DNA of 41,240 nucleotides. Source: a virus. The first letter of the stretch is position 1. The number at the start of each line of letters is the position of its first letter. Location of the stretch: IMG/VR virus record IMGVR_UViG_3300024264_000073, positions 1-41,240 of that record. One strand, given 5' to 3'. Under the pieces are notes generated by a model, which saw only the letters and a program-made list of their open reading frames with translations, did no database searches and had not been told where the DNA came from. This document shows positions 6,947 to 17,227 of this stretch, piece by piece. The position numbers and the translations under genes were made by a program.

Positions 6947-9900
6947 TGAGCAATAATATACACCCAAACACTACAATAATAGAACTAGGAGAAAAGTCTG
7001 GTAGCACAACACAAACTTATCAAGAAGTAGTTGGAACGACTAGTGAAGTTACTTTTAATGGATGTATAGATGTTGGGAATACTGATCAAGCTCCTAACTT
7101 GCCATATAAACAAAATTATTATAGTGGTAGTGGTTATAGTGGTTTTACAGGAATTGGTAATGCTAATATAGGTTGTTCTTTACAAAATGATGCTTCTAAT
7201 AGATTTGATCCTGGAGGAAATAAATTATTAATATTAGATTTAAGTGGAGGTGTAGCTACCTCTGGTGGTGTCTTTTTTGCTAATGATGTAGACACATCCG
7301 AAATATATGACCAAACACAAGGTTGGACTACAATAAAATTTCAAAACCCATGCTCATATCCTAACAACACTTTAAATTTATCTAATTATTTTACTTTTAC
7401 AGATAGCACTGTATCAGGAAACCCTACAGGAAATCATTTTACAGCACCTTATGATAATTTAAAAGTAAGTTTTTCTACTCAAGTATATACAAATGGAGTA
7501 ACGCCTGGAAGTTCTAATGCAAACAATATTAGCTTTAGATTAAGGTTAAGGCATTATAAAGCAAATACAAACAACTATCAAAACTATGAAAAACTAAATT
7601 CAAATGGTACTCCAGATGTTTTAGGAACAAACTATAACACACCATGTAATGTTACTAATGGTAGTGCTTCATCTCATTTTGGAGTTATTGATGCTAACAC
7701 ACAACAATCTCCTTTAGGAGACAGTAATATTACTTTACAAAGTGGAGATAAACTATGGATTCAAATACTAATAACTCAAGCTGCTTTAGAAACAAAACTA
7801 TGTGATGGAGTTGGTTTAGGTTTAACGCAAAGTAGTAGTAATTGTATTACAGGTATGGGTACTCGTAATTTATATAGTTTAGATACATCTGGCATTGTAG
7901 GAAGCTCTCCCCAATTCCAATGGAGTGGAAATGCTGGAATGAATTTTAGTGGAATTTCAGGATTATATACTCCAGACAATCAAATGCCTAATGATGAACA
8001 CTCGCAAGGAAGGAGTTTATATTTTTTAGACCAAACTAATATGCTTAGTAGTCAAGAGCTAAAAAACTCAACATTAATTTTTGATATAGTTTCGGGCTTA
8101 ACAGGAGATGATTCAAAACTTATTGTAAAAGGTACAGGTGGAGACCAACTTTCACAATTAATACAAGATGTTCCTAATTTAAACAATTTTGGCTCTGATA
8201 CTTATCAATGGTATGTGTCGGCATATCAACATGGTGGTAATTGGAACTCTAAAGGTAATAACTTATCTTGGAATTTTGATGCAGAAGATAAAACAAGAAT
8301 ATTATCTTACGAAGGAGAAGCAGGACAAAAAAGACATCATAGTGTTTATGACACTTTAGGAGAGTTGGGTTTGCGTTCAAAAGATTTTGAAGGTAATGTA
8401 GATTATTACGAAATAGAAATAGATGTTGCATCGTGTGTAAACTCACAGATAACTGTATTTGAATCTCCATCATCTACAGGAGTAATTAATGCAAATCCAC
8501 GCCAACCAATAACATCTGCAGGAATATATACATATTGTTTAACTTCTTTAACTAAAACAAACATTTGGGGTGGTGCTTCTGATGGCTCAAATAGTGGTAA
8601 AGTATGGATGACTAATGGTTTTCCAAGTGGTGCATTTTCTTCTGCTCATTATTATTTTGCAAATGGTTCTATAAAAGTATTAGATGCAGAAAAAGTAGGT
8701 TCTTCAGGTAATCATTCAATAGTAATAAATTCCATTAAGCTAAAAAAAATGGAACCAGATATTACTACAACTATAAGAGATGTTTATGGAGGTTCATTTG
8801 ATTACGAAGTAGATAATTATAATTGGGAAAAAATAGATGTTATGGAAAGCAATAAAGTTCCATTATCATTAACTTTTCAAGCTTCTGATTTACACGACAT
8901 TTCTAAAAGAACTGCAGGTTATAGTAAAACTTTTAATATTCCAGCGAGTCATAACAATGAAACTATATTAGGCAATATGTTAGCTGTTGGAGTTCAAAGA
9001 CAAAAAATAAGTTGGGAGAAAGCTAGAATTAAAAGTAATGGAGTTATAGTTTTTGCAGGTTTAATGCGTATTGAACAAGGAGTAACAGGTAAAGGAGGTT
9101 ATTACAAATGCCATATAATAGAAGATACTATAGATTGGAGTCAAGCTATAGGAGATAGAGAGCTTTGTGATATTTCTATAGCTCCTAGAGTTCCTGAATT
9201 AAAAAACAGAGATAATATAATTAATAGTTGGAGTCAAAACAAACCTTATGATTTTGACAGAGCAGGAGTTATGGGTTCAGGAGCAAAACAATCAGAGGAT
9301 TATTTTTGGGGAATAGCTAATTATGGAGATTGGCATAGATTTTCAATAAACACAAGTCAACATAAATATTCAAGAGATTTATATGATTTTCATCCTGTAG
9401 TTTATGCTAAAAAAGTAGTACAAAAAATATTTAGACAAGCGGGATATACTTTAAAAAGTGATTTTTGGAATAGCATAACAGCATCTTTATTAGTGCATCC
9501 TTTTGGTTCAGGAGCTAATTACTATCAAACTGATCCTGCTCTTTTAACTGGAGATTCAGGAAACAATGTAGCTCATGCTTCTCTTCCAGGCTCTCATGCC
9601 TGTTTAGGTAATTATCAATCTGGAGGTAAAATTCCAGCAGGTGGTTATGGCAGAACCTGGTATCCTGTTTTAAATGTAACAACAGATGTAAATAGCTTAG
9701 TAACAGGTATAGGCACTAATACTTGGGGAGGTTCATCTACTTATGGATATGTAGTTCCTTTTACTGGACAATATGTAGTTAATTTTAAAGGTGGTATAAG
9801 AACTTCTCATAATATAGCAAGTGCAGGTTCAGAAATAAAAGCTACTTGTTTGTTAAATGGACAAACACTACTTTATCAAGGAGGACAGCCTGTGCAACAT

Positions 9901-11601
9901 CAAACGACACAAGATGTATTATCTGTTTTTGATATGCCTGTTTTAAAAAACTTAAATGCTGGGGATATTATTTCTTATAAAATAACCGGAACAAATTCTA
10001 GTTCTACTTTTCCTTGTTGGCAAGATGCAGAAAATTTAGAAATATTATGTTATCCCGATTCTGGAACAACAGCACCAGCACAATTTACAAACTTTGCAGA
10101 AGTTTTAAAATGTGGAACTAAGCAAATAGACTATATAAAAGGTTTTACAGAAATGTTTAATTTACAATGGACAAGTAATAATCAAACTAAAATAGTTGAG
10201 TGCGAACCTTATGATGATTTTTATGGTTCAGGAAAAGTGTTAGATTGGACTGAAAAGTTAGACCAAACAAGTTGGAATGATAAATTCATTATAGAAGAAC
10301 TAGCTAAAAAAGTTACATGGAAATATAATCAAGATAGTGGAGATGAAGGGTTAGACAATTTATATGAGTGGAGAGAAAACAATAATTATGATATTTACAA
10401 ATCTCACACGCAAACTAATGAAGAAAAATTTAGAAAAGAAGAAATGTTTTTAGGAACAGACGTTTTTTCTGCTACTTGGAGATTTAATAATTATGGAACA
10501 CAATCTAATCCTCATCAACATGGGCCTAGTCATCCTTTTGCTCCTAACTCGTATGGATGGGGAGATATGACTTGGACTTCATCTGGAGGTTCTGTAACTA
10601 ACAATCCATTAATGCCTGTAATATGGATGGGAGAAGGAGGAAGAATAAATGGAGATTTTGATGACAGACCTGATTTTAATATGTTTCCATCTTCTGAATT
10701 AAGAGTTGTAAATTATTACAGCTTACTTAATGGGGTAAAGGCTGATGGTTCTGGAGATAAAACACAACCTTCTGTAACTTCATGTAGAAATTGGGGTTTC
10801 TTTGAAACCAATAATCAAATACAAAATTCATATCCATTTATGGATTGGATTGATGGCTATAAAAAAGGAAATAGTATTGATCCTTATTGCTTATCATGGG
10901 GAGATTATGATGATGGGTTAGGAAATGTAAGTCCAGGTTTGTTTTCTAAATATTGGAAAACAGCATATAATAAAATGAATGGTGGAGCTGCATTAAGAAC
11001 TTGTAAAATGAATCTAAATCAAAACGATATAGCTTCTTTTGATTACAAAGATATTATAAAATTAGAAATAGATAATGTTCCTACATATTGGACAATTAAT
11101 AAAATAACAGATTACAAGCCTAATCAAGAGGTTTTAACAACTGTAGAGCTTATTGAATATAAAGAGAAAGTACAATATGGCAACATAAAAACTAATAAAG
11201 GAACAGGAACAAAACATATCCCTTTTGGAACTATAGAAAGAGAAGATAATTCAGCTAGAAAATCTTTAAAGAAAATAACAAACAAAAATAATGTAACTAA
11301 AGGTTCTGGAATAGCAATAGGAGATGGCATAATAGCTAATAATAGTCAAACAGTAGTAGGAAGCTATAATGAAGAAACACCAAATGCAATATTTTCTGTA
11401 GGAATTGGAACTAGCAATGAAGATAGACACACTGCTTTTTCAATAGATTCTTGTGGAGAAATGCAAGTACAAGGAGGTTCTTTAATAGTAGAAGAAGAAG
11501 ATGGAGTAGTTCATGATTTAGTATTTACAGAAGAAAATACAAATGAAGATGGTACAACAGAATCAAGTATAAAAAAAGTTTACTTAAAGAAAAACAAATA
11601 A
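6946..11601 (+). CDS. Large tail-tip / host-contact protein
   Basis: The largest gene, 1551 residues. The first 600 residues are a Gly/Asn/Ser/Thr-rich beta region with features of carbohydrate-binding or adhesin-like modules. Around residues 630-760 a segment (SNKVPLSLTFQASDLHDISK) resembles the start of tail-tip hub domains. The C-terminal 150 residues contain IAIGDGIIANNSQTVVGSYN, similar to the short repeats of trimeric adhesin heads, followed by an acidic tail. In siphophages such a protein at the tail tip contacts the receptor. It overlaps the preceding gene by one base and lies one base upstream of the tape measure gene. Confidence 0.6.
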   Translation: MSNNIHPNTTIIELGEKSGSTTQTYQEVVGTTSEVTFNGCIDVGNTDQAPNLPYKQNYYSGSGYSGFTGIGNANIGCSLQNDASNRFDPGGNKLLILDLSGGVATSGGVFFANDVDTSEIYDQTQGWTTIKFQNPCSYPNNTLNLSNYFTFTDSTVSGNPTGNHFTAPYDNLKVSFSTQVYTNGVTPGSSNANNISFRLRLRHYKANTNNYQNYEKLNSNGTPDVLGTNYNTPCNVTNGSASSHFGVIDANTQQSPLGDSNITLQSGDKLWIQILITQAALETKLCDGVGLGLTQSSSNCITGMGTRNLYSLDTSGIVGSSPQFQWSGNAGMNFSGISGLYTPDNQMPNDEHSQGRSLYFLDQTNMLSSQELKNSTLIFDIVSGLTGDDSKLIVKGTGGDQLSQLIQDVPNLNNFGSDTYQWYVSAYQHGGNWNSKGNNLSWNFDAEDKTRILSYEGEAGQKRHHSVYDTLGELGLRSKDFEGNVDYYEIEIDVASCVNSQITVFESPSSTGVINANPRQPITSAGIYTYCLTSLTKTNIWGGASDGSNSGKVWMTNGFPSGAFSSAHYYFANGSIKVLDAEKVGSSGNHSIVINSIKLKKMEPDITTTIRDVYGGSFDYEVDNYNWEKIDVMESNKVPLSLTFQASDLHDISKRTAGYSKTFNIPASHNNETILGNMLAVGVQRQKISWEKARIKSNGVIVFAGLMRIEQGVTGKGGYYKCHIIEDTIDWSQAIGDRELCDISIAPRVPELKNRDNIINSWSQNKPYDFDRAGVMGSGAKQSEDYFWGIANYGDWHRFSINTSQHKYSRDLYDFHPVVYAKKVVQKIFRQAGYTLKSDFWNSITASLLVHPFGSGANYYQTDPALLTGDSGNNVAHASLPGSHACLGNYQSGGKIPAGGYGRTWYPVLNVTTDVNSLVTGIGTNTWGGSSTYGYVVPFTGQYVVNFKGGIRTSHNIASAGSEIKATCLLNGQTLLYQGGQPVQHQTTQDVLSVFDMPVLKNLNAGDIISYKITGTNSSSTFPCWQDAENLEILCYPDSGTTAPAQFTNFAEVLKCGTKQIDYIKGFTEMFNLQWTSNNQTKIVECEPYDDFYGSGKVLDWTEKLDQTSWNDKFIIEELAKKVTWKYNQDSGDEGLDNLYEWRENNNYDIYKSHTQTNEEKFRKEEMFLGTDVFSATWRFNNYGTQSNPHQHGPSHPFAPNSYGWGDMTWTSSGGSVTNNPLMPVIWMGEGGRINGDFDDRPDFNMFPSSELRVVNYYSLLNGVKADGSGDKTQPSVTSCRNWGFFETNNQIQNSYPFMDWIDGYKKGNSIDPYCLSWGDYDDGLGNVSPGLFSKYWKTAYNKMNGGAALRTCKMNLNQNDIASFDYKDIIKLEIDNVPTYWTINKITDYKPNQEVLTTVELIEYKEKVQYGNIKTNKGTGTKHIPFGTIEREDNSARKSLKKITNKNNVTKGSGIAIGDGIIANNSQTVVGSYNEETPNAIFSVGIGTSNEDRHTAFSIDSCGEMQVQGGSLIVEEEDGVVHDLVFTEENTNEDGTTESSIKKVYLKKNK

Positions 11602-11602
11602 A

Positions 11603-14600
11603 ATGGCAACTACTATATATAATTTTCAAGCAGATTTAACTCAATTATTAAGATTAAATAGCGAATTAGAAAAAGCAAACGCAACTCTTTTAAGATTAAA
11701 AGCAAATACTGCTGGTTATAATGCTACATCTAAAAAGCTAGGGCAAATGCAAACAGCATTAAATAAAAACACTACTGCCTTAAAAAAAACTAACACTCAA
11801 GCTAGGATGCTAAACACACAAGGGAATAGAATGATTGCTATTTTTAAGTCCGCAAGTATTGCCATAGCTTCTGCTTTTGCTTTTAGGGCCATCATAGGTG
11901 GTATTAGAGGGGTTATAACTTCTTTTTCTGATTTTGAATCTCAAATGGCTGCTGTAAAAGCTATTTCAGGTGCGACAGATGAAGAATTTAAAAAATTAAA
12001 AAAATCAGCAGAACAATTAGGTAGAACAACAGTGTTTACAGCAACACAAGTAGCCCAATTACAAGAAGAGTATGCTAGATTAGGTTTTACAGCTGATGAA
12101 ATAGTACAAGCTCAAGCAGGAACAATAGATTTAGCGGCTGCAACAGGAGAGTCATTAAAATCATCTGCTGAAACTGCTGGAGCTGTAATTAGAGCCTTTG
12201 GATTAGATGCTAAAGATACAGGAACTGTGGTTGATGTAATGGGTGCTTCTTTTACAAGTTCTGCTTTAAATTTAGAGAGATTTCAACAATCTATGAAATT
12301 CGTAGCTCCTGTGGCCAAAGCTGCTGGATTTACTTTAGAAGAAACTTCTGCTATGTTGGCACAACTTGCAGACAATGGACTTCATGGTTCTATTGCGGGT
12401 AATGCTTTAAAAAATATAATGTTGAGGTTGGGAGATGCAAATTCTACATTAAATAAAAAGCTTGGTAAAACAGTGCAAGGACTGCCTCAATTTATTGAAG
12501 CACTTAGAGGTATGAAAGAGGAGTCTTTTGGGCTTACAGAGGCTACAGAGCTTTTAGATAAGCGTTCTGCTCCAGCGTTCCTAACATTAATAGGTAATAT
12601 TGAGGGATTAGAAGGAAGCTTAGACACTTTAAATAATGCAGAGGGAGCAGTTACAAGAATGGCGGCTATTAGATTAGATAATTTAGAAGGAGATTTTACA
12701 TTATTAAAGTCAGCAACAGAAGGATTAGGAATTGCTATTGGAGAAATGTTTAATAATAGTTTAAGAGGATCAATAGATAGTTTGACATTATGGATTCAAG
12801 CTTTAACTAATAGTAAAAGTGCAATGTTTACAATAAAACTAGCTTTTAATACTTTAGTTGCTATATTAGGAATGGCTACTCTTCGTTTAGCTGCACTTAA
12901 AGCTATGACTTTATCACAAACTTTAAGTTTTAAAGGAATGGGTAAAGGAGTAAGGCTTCTAGCTGTTTCTATGAGAGGATTGGTTACTGGCACATATTCT
13001 GCTTCTACTGCCATGAAAGGATTAAAAGTAGCTATTGCAAGTACAGGTGTTGGGGTTTTAGCTGTAGCTGTAGGAACTTTAATAGGATATATGATGACTC
13101 TTGGAGATGAAACAAGTGAAGCAGTTATGCAAATGGATAGATTACACCGATCATTTGATAAAGATATAGAAAGTGTAATGGAATTAAATGAAAATGATAA
13201 TGCAAGAGTAAATGTTTTAAGAAAGCTTAAACAAGAATATCCTGAATTAATAGGTTTTATAGATGCAGAAATTGCTAGTAACAAAGATTTAGCTTCTATA
13301 CAAAAATTAGTAAAAGATACTAAAACTGAAAGAGGAGAAATAGCTGCAAAAAGAGAATTAATACGTTTAGCTTTTGACCAAGAAGAAGCAGAAACAAAAA
13401 GTATTAGAAAAAGGATTCTAACTCAAGAAGCTTTTATAGAATCTACAAAACATATGAACGATGAGGAACGTAGACGGAATACTTTTGCGGTAGAAAGCTC
13501 TAAAATAACAATTAAAAATTTAGATAAAGAAATTACACGAAGAGAAAATAAAACTAAAGGGATAGAAAAAGCTTTATTGGAAGAAATAGAACTTTTACAA
13601 AATTTAATTGCTAAAAAACAACAAGCTAATCATGTATTTAGAAAATTAGACACAAGAGAAGAAGAAAAATTTAGAAAAAAACTTAGTGATGGTTATTTAA
13701 AAGATTTAGAAGATTTTAGAGCTATTGGAGAATTATCTAATACTGAAAAAGCAAGAATGTCGCAAGAAGAAATAGATAGATTTATAGATAAAGCTAAGAA
13801 AAAACAACTTGCAGAAATTGATGAAGCACAAGCTGAAAAAGATACCTTAGATGCACAACTTAAATATGCTGAAATAAGAAACAGACTAGATAGCAATAGG
13901 ACTAGTGTAAGAACACAAGCAAGAAGAGATTTAGAGGCATTTAAAGAAACACAAGGTGGTGCAATACCACAACACATTAAAGAGGCAGAAGCATTAAATT
14001 TAGTAGGCATACGAGTACAAGAGCTTAGAATTAAACTACAAAAAATGGACACTGCTTTATTAAAGTCTGGTAAATCAAGTGGTAAATCTGCCATTAGTGT
14101 TCATAGACTTAATTCAACAAAAGACAGGATCAAAGAACTTTTAAAACTACAAACAGACTCTATAGTAGAAGTTAATGAAAGGGAAAAAAAGGAAATTGAA
14201 AATAATTTCCAAGCTAAAATGAATAAGTATGAAAAAGAATTAAAATTAATAGATACTAATTTAAAAAGCATAGAATCATATCAAAATGGAGTTGCTACAA
14301 ATCAAGATAAATTAAACAAAAAATTTATAGAAACTAATAAAAATAAATATGATGTATTAAAAAATCTTGATGCAGCTAGTTGGAAAAAATTAAACTTATC
14401 TTCTGCAGAGGGTATAGCGAGAAGAGAAAGTATGTTAGTTGCAATGCATCAAGAAGAAACGAGAAGATTCAATACAAACACCAGCATACAACTTACATTA
14501 GCAGATGAAAGACAAAGACTTTTAGATATACAAAGTGCTAATAATTTTCAAAGAAATTTAGATGCCACATCTGAATTTGAAGATAGAAAGTTTGAAATGG

Positions 14601-15649
14601 AAGATGATGGTGCTTTAGCTATATTTAGAAACAATGAAGAAAGACAAAGACAATTAGCTGAAGATTCTGTAACACAAACTAATATAATTAAAATGAAAGT
14701 TAAAGCTGGTGTTATGACTGAAGCTGAAGGTAAACTTGCTATATTAGAAAATGAAAAAAAGTTTAGTGATGATATGAATAAACTCCAAGATGATAGATTA
14801 AACAAAATAAAAGATGTTTATTCTCAAATAGCTGGAGTAATTATGGATTTTTCTGCTAATAGAGCAGAAGCAGAATCACAAAGAGTAACACAAGAAGCTG
14901 ATAAGTCTATACAAGTACAAGAAGATAAGTTTTCTAGAGAATTAGAAATTGCAGAAAAAGCAGGGTTAGATACAGTAGGTATGCAAAAGAAACAAGACAT
15001 GAAGATTAGAGCTTTAGAAGAACAAAAAGCTGCTGATTTAAGAGAAATTGCAAGAAAACAATTTGTTTTAAAGAAAGCTAATGATTTAGTTATGGCAACA
15101 ATAAATGGTGCGTTAGCTATAACTAAAGTTACTGCACAAACAGGTATTGGAGCTATAGCTGCTGTGCCATTAACTACTGCATTAGTAGCTGCTCAAATTG
15201 GTGCTATAGCTTCTAGACAATTTGTAGGTAAGTTTGGAGGGATTACACCTAGCAACAATAATGAAGGAACATTAGAGAAATTTGCATCAGGAGGAATGGT
15301 ACATGGAAATAGTCATGAGAGAGGTGGGGTTAAATTTAGAACAGGAGGTAGAGTAGTAGAATTAGAAGGAGGAGAAGCTGTAATTAATAAAAAAAGTACA
15401 GCAATGTTTAGACCTCAACTTTCTGCTATGAACTCATATAATGGCTATGGTAAAAAGTTTGCACAAGGAGGGTTAACTCCAGGTATGCGTTCTACTATGG
15501 ATAATGCAAAAGGAAGTTGGACTGCAAATGATATTGCAGGATTAATAAGTAGTTCTATAAATTCACAACAAGTATTTGTAACTGAATCTGATATTAGTAG
15601 TTCACAGTCTGTTGTTAATATTATAGAAGGACAATCAAGTATATTTTAA
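11603..15649 (+). CDS. Tape measure protein
   Basis: A 1348-residue protein that sets tail length and probably helps DNA cross the envelope. A coiled-coil N-terminus (residues 10-65) is followed by hydrophobic segments (near 84-108) and the conserved phage_tail_tape core (SDFESQMAAVKAISGAT, QEEYARLGFTADEI, AGNALKNIMLRLGD) at roughly 110-300. Further hydrophobic stretches lie near 405-440 and 470-500, then long charged coiled coils to about 1150. A last hydrophobic stretch (about 1165-1200) precedes a Gly-rich C-terminus with GGMVHGNSHERGGV and ELEGGEAVINK. At about 0.15 nm per residue the tail would be near 200 nm long, which fits a siphovirus. It comes after the tail-tip gene, an unusual order. 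Confidence 0.92.
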   Translation: MATTIYNFQADLTQLLRLNSELEKANATLLRLKANTAGYNATSKKLGQMQTALNKNTTALKKTNTQARMLNTQGNRMIAIFKSASIAIASAFAFRAIIGGIRGVITSFSDFESQMAAVKAISGATDEEFKKLKKSAEQLGRTTVFTATQVAQLQEEYARLGFTADEIVQAQAGTIDLAAATGESLKSSAETAGAVIRAFGLDAKDTGTVVDVMGASFTSSALNLERFQQSMKFVAPVAKAAGFTLEETSAMLAQLADNGLHGSIAGNALKNIMLRLGDANSTLNKKLGKTVQGLPQFIEALRGMKEESFGLTEATELLDKRSAPAFLTLIGNIEGLEGSLDTLNNAEGAVTRMAAIRLDNLEGDFTLLKSATEGLGIAIGEMFNNSLRGSIDSLTLWIQALTNSKSAMFTIKLAFNTLVAILGMATLRLAALKAMTLSQTLSFKGMGKGVRLLAVSMRGLVTGTYSASTAMKGLKVAIASTGVGVLAVAVGTLIGYMMTLGDETSEAVMQMDRLHRSFDKDIESVMELNENDNARVNVLRKLKQEYPELIGFIDAEIASNKDLASIQKLVKDTKTERGEIAAKRELIRLAFDQEEAETKSIRKRILTQEAFIESTKHMNDEERRRNTFAVESSKITIKNLDKEITRRENKTKGIEKALLEEIELLQNLIAKKQQANHVFRKLDTREEEKFRKKLSDGYLKDLEDFRAIGELSNTEKARMSQEEIDRFIDKAKKKQLAEIDEAQAEKDTLDAQLKYAEIRNRLDSNRTSVRTQARRDLEAFKETQGGAIPQHIKEAEALNLVGIRVQELRIKLQKMDTALLKSGKSSGKSAISVHRLNSTKDRIKELLKLQTDSIVEVNEREKKEIENNFQAKMNKYEKELKLIDTNLKSIESYQNGVATNQDKLNKKFIETNKNKYDVLKNLDAASWKKLNLSSAEGIARRESMLVAMHQEETRRFNTNTSIQLTLADERQRLLDIQSANNFQRNLDATSEFEDRKFEMEDDGALAIFRNNEERQRQLAEDSVTQTNIIKMKVKAGVMTEAEGKLAILENEKKFSDDMNKLQDDRLNKIKDVYSQIAGVIMDFSANRAEAESQRVTQEADKSIQVQEDKFSRELEIAEKAGLDTVGMQKKQDMKIRALEEQKAADLREIARKQFVLKKANDLVMATINGALAITKVTAQTGIGAIAAVPLTTALVAAQIGAIASRQFVGKFGGITPSNNNEGTLEKFASGGMVHGNSHERGGVKFRTGGRVVELEGGEAVINKKSTAMFRPQLSAMNSYNGYGKKFAQGGLTPGMRSTMDNAKGSWTANDIAGLISSSINSQQVFVTESDISSSQSVVNIIEGQSSIF

Positions 15650-15671
15650 TAATTATTTATCAAATTTGAAC

Positions 15672-15908
15672 ATGGAAGATTTAAAAAAATTGTTTTGGAA
15701 ATTAGTAATAGGAGAGGGATTAAACTTAGCTCCTAAAAAAGTTTATGAAAAGCGTATGAAAATATGCAGAAGTAATAAATGTGGTTCTTATAAAGATCCT
15801 TTAAAAATGAAAGTTTTAGAAAAATGTGGAGAGTGTGGATGTTTCCTAAAAGTAAAAACTAAAATAGATGAATCTTTTATAGATTGCCCAAAAAATTTAT
15901 GGCAATAA
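15672..15908 (+). CDS. Small zinc-ribbon-like protein
   Basis: A 78-residue protein. A basic amphipathic N-terminus is followed by cysteines in the order C-x4-C, then CGECGC and a final C (ICRSNKC, EKCGECGC, FIDCPKNLW). This looks like one treble-clef or zinc-ribbon site. ATG at 15672 is chosen over an in-frame TTG six bases upstream. It follows the tape measure gene by 22 bases and abuts the next gene. Similar short Cys proteins occur near tail genes in Bacteroidota phages as far as I recall; the function is unknown. Confidence 0.7.
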   Translation: MEDLKKLFWKLVIGEGLNLAPKKVYEKRMKICRSNKCGSYKDPLKMKVLEKCGECGCFLKVKTKIDESFIDCPKNLWQ

Positions 15909-16232
15909 ATGGCAAATCAAAAAGATGTTATTGATGACTTTTTAGAAATAATTAGAAATCAATCAGAATTGAGATGGGGAAAAGATTTTACAGTAAAAGA
16001 TTTAGTATATCATTTGATTGAAAATGGAATTATACCTCCTAAGTCATTAAGAAACTTTATGATGTTTCAAGATTTTGATAAGTTTATAGTTAGTAATGAA
16101 GGGCATATAGGAAATACTTTTATTGATATTTCTATTAGGCATGATATTACTGAAAAACAATGCAGAAATATAATCTATAAACAAAGATATAAAGGAGAAA
16201 AAGATTATAATATCAAGAGAGTAAAAGATTAG
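15909..16232 (+). CDS. Hypothetical protein ending the tail operon
   Basis: A 107-residue, charged, mostly helical protein starting immediately after the previous stop (TAAATGG). The C-terminal half (DITEKQCRNIIYKQRYKG) could be a helix-turn-helix, which would fit a late regulator, but this is weak. Its last 20 bases overlap the end of the convergent RusA-like gene on the other strand, so late rightward and early leftward transcripts collide here. No strong terminator is seen in the overlap. Confidence 0.65.
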   Translation: MANQKDVIDDFLEIIRNQSELRWGKDFTVKDLVYHLIENGIIPPKSLRNFMMFQDFDKFIVSNEGHIGNTFIDISIRHDITEKQCRNIIYKQRYKGEKDYNIKRVKD

Positions 16233-16593
16233 TTTTTTTATAAAACTCTATACACCCTTGTTCAGACCATATCTTTCTAGCATAAACGGTATGTATATGT
16301 GAATCTTCTTCTAATAAAGCATCCATTAATCCTTTTAGTAAGTTATCTATATCTGGCCTTTGTTGATGATCCTGATAGTTCATTTGCTGTTTCTTTTTTA
16401 AACTCCAAGACTTTGGCATAGGTATATGAAAAATGCAATAAATTTCATTGCCTAATCTAAAATTATTTTGAAAGGCCCAATTTTTAATACTATCTTTATA
16501 TGCCCAATACTTTAAAACTATAGGTCTTTTTTTCCAGGTGTCAGCCTTAGTCATTCTAGGCTTTGCCATTCCTGTTAGTGGGTATCTAATCAT
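16213..16593 (-). CDS. rusA: RusA-family Holliday junction resolvase
   Basis: A 126-residue endonuclease that resolves branched DNA during replication and packaging. Recognisable features are KPRMTKADTW near the N-terminus, IPMPKSWS in the middle and the catalytic signature RPDIDNLLKGLMDALLEED with D81, D83, D91 and D97, then the basic KIWSEQGCIEFY. Length matches RusA (about 120 residues). It is the last gene of the leftward early operon and overlaps the preceding gene by 8 bases. Confidence 0.88.
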   Translation of the reverse strand: MIRYPLTGMAKPRMTKADTWKKRPIVLKYWAYKDSIKNWAFQNNFRLGNEIYCIFHIPMPKSWSLKKKQQMNYQDHQQRPDIDNLLKGLMDALLEEDSHIHTVYARKIWSEQGCIEFYKKTNLLLS

Positions 16594-16819
16594 TTGACTT
16601 TATACCTTTTAAAATATCTAATTTATTTAAGTCCTCTACAGGTTTTGTTAAAATTTCTAAGTTGTTAGTTCCATCATACACTATCCCTACAACTCTTTGT
16701 GTGTTATCCTCTTCTACTCTTATTATAATGTCCTTTAAATCGTTTTTTACAAACAAACCTCCCTTTGCGTTACCTGTAACTTCTAAGTCTACAAACACTC
16801 TTATATTATTTTTTGTCAT
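16586..16819 (-). CDS. Hypothetical small protein
   Basis: A 77-residue, probably beta-rich protein (MTKNNIRVFVDLEVTGNAKG onward), with no membrane segment or metal-binding motif. Overlaps both neighbours by a few bases (end with the resolvase, start with the small Cys protein), typical of a tightly packed early operon. No function recognised. Confidence 0.6.
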   Translation of the reverse strand: MTKNNIRVFVDLEVTGNAKGGLFVKNDLKDIIIRVEEDNTQRVVGIVYDGTNNLEILTKPVEDLNKLDILKGIKSND

Positions 16820-16970
16820 CTTTTTCTTTCTTTAAAATTTCTAATTTACGATTATATTGATTTAAACAAGTGCTATGGACTAGATTACCATCATTTGCTT
16901 TTCTCATTCTACACTTGCACCCTTTCATTTCATCTTTACAATGATAACACCTTAATCTTTCTTCACTCAT
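16806..16970 (-). CDS. Small cysteine-rich protein, possible zinc finger
   Basis: A 54-residue frame beginning MSEERLRCYHCKDEMKGCKC, with CxxC, CxC and a later HxxC (LVHSTC). Five cysteines plus histidines in the first 36 residues suggest one zinc site, followed by a basic C-terminal helix. Overlaps the 5' end of the next downstream gene by 14 bases and the 3' end of the upstream gene by 8, which supports real translation. Confidence 0.6.
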   Translation of the reverse strand: MSEERLRCYHCKDEMKGCKCRMRKANDGNLVHSTCLNQYNRKLEILKKEKDDKK

Positions 16971-17157
16971 TTTTATTTTTCATTTTTTCCATTAATGATT
17001 TTAATCTAGTTTCTACAGCTCCATGTATGCTAGAGTCATAAGTACCCCAATCTCCAGGCCAAACTTTTATTCCTTTTAACCTTCTTTTAGTTTTTTTATT
17101 TTCTTCTTCTCTTCTTTTCTTATAATCCTCGTAGGATTCATTTTCTTTTCTTTTCAT
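16963..17157 (-). CDS. Small basic hypothetical protein
   Basis: A 64-residue, Lys/Glu/Arg-rich protein. The first 30 residues (KENESYEDYKKRREEENKK) form a probable charged helix, followed by KVWPGDWGTYDSS and a second helix. Overlaps neighbours at both ends. No family recognised; nucleic-acid or host-protein binding is possible but unsupported. Confidence 0.55.
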   Translation of the reverse strand: MKRKENESYEDYKKRREEENKKTKRRLKGIKVWPGDWGTYDSSIHGAVETRLKSLMEKMKNKNE

Positions 17158-17227
17158 ATTTTTTTAAATTTTCATCTAATTTATTTTCATATCCAAATCC
17201 AAAAAGCCAACAAATAAATTTTAACAT
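17138..17227 (-). CDS. Possible 29-residue peptide
   Basis: ATG at 17227 overlaps the stop of the upstream diphosphohydrolase-like gene in another frame (AAATGTTAA) and the frame ends inside the start of the next gene. The peptide begins MLKFICWLFGFGYEN, hydrophobic then Lys-rich. The overlaps suggest coupled translation; size makes it uncertain. Confidence 0.4.
   Translation of the reverse strand: MLKFICWLFGFGYENKLDENLKKYEKKRK

Noticed and set aside
12796-13284. 162-codon minus-strand frame (and 13693-14094, 14548-14805) opposite the tape measure gene
   Set aside because: Antisense shadows of a clearly conserved coding sequence; no promoter or initiation context.
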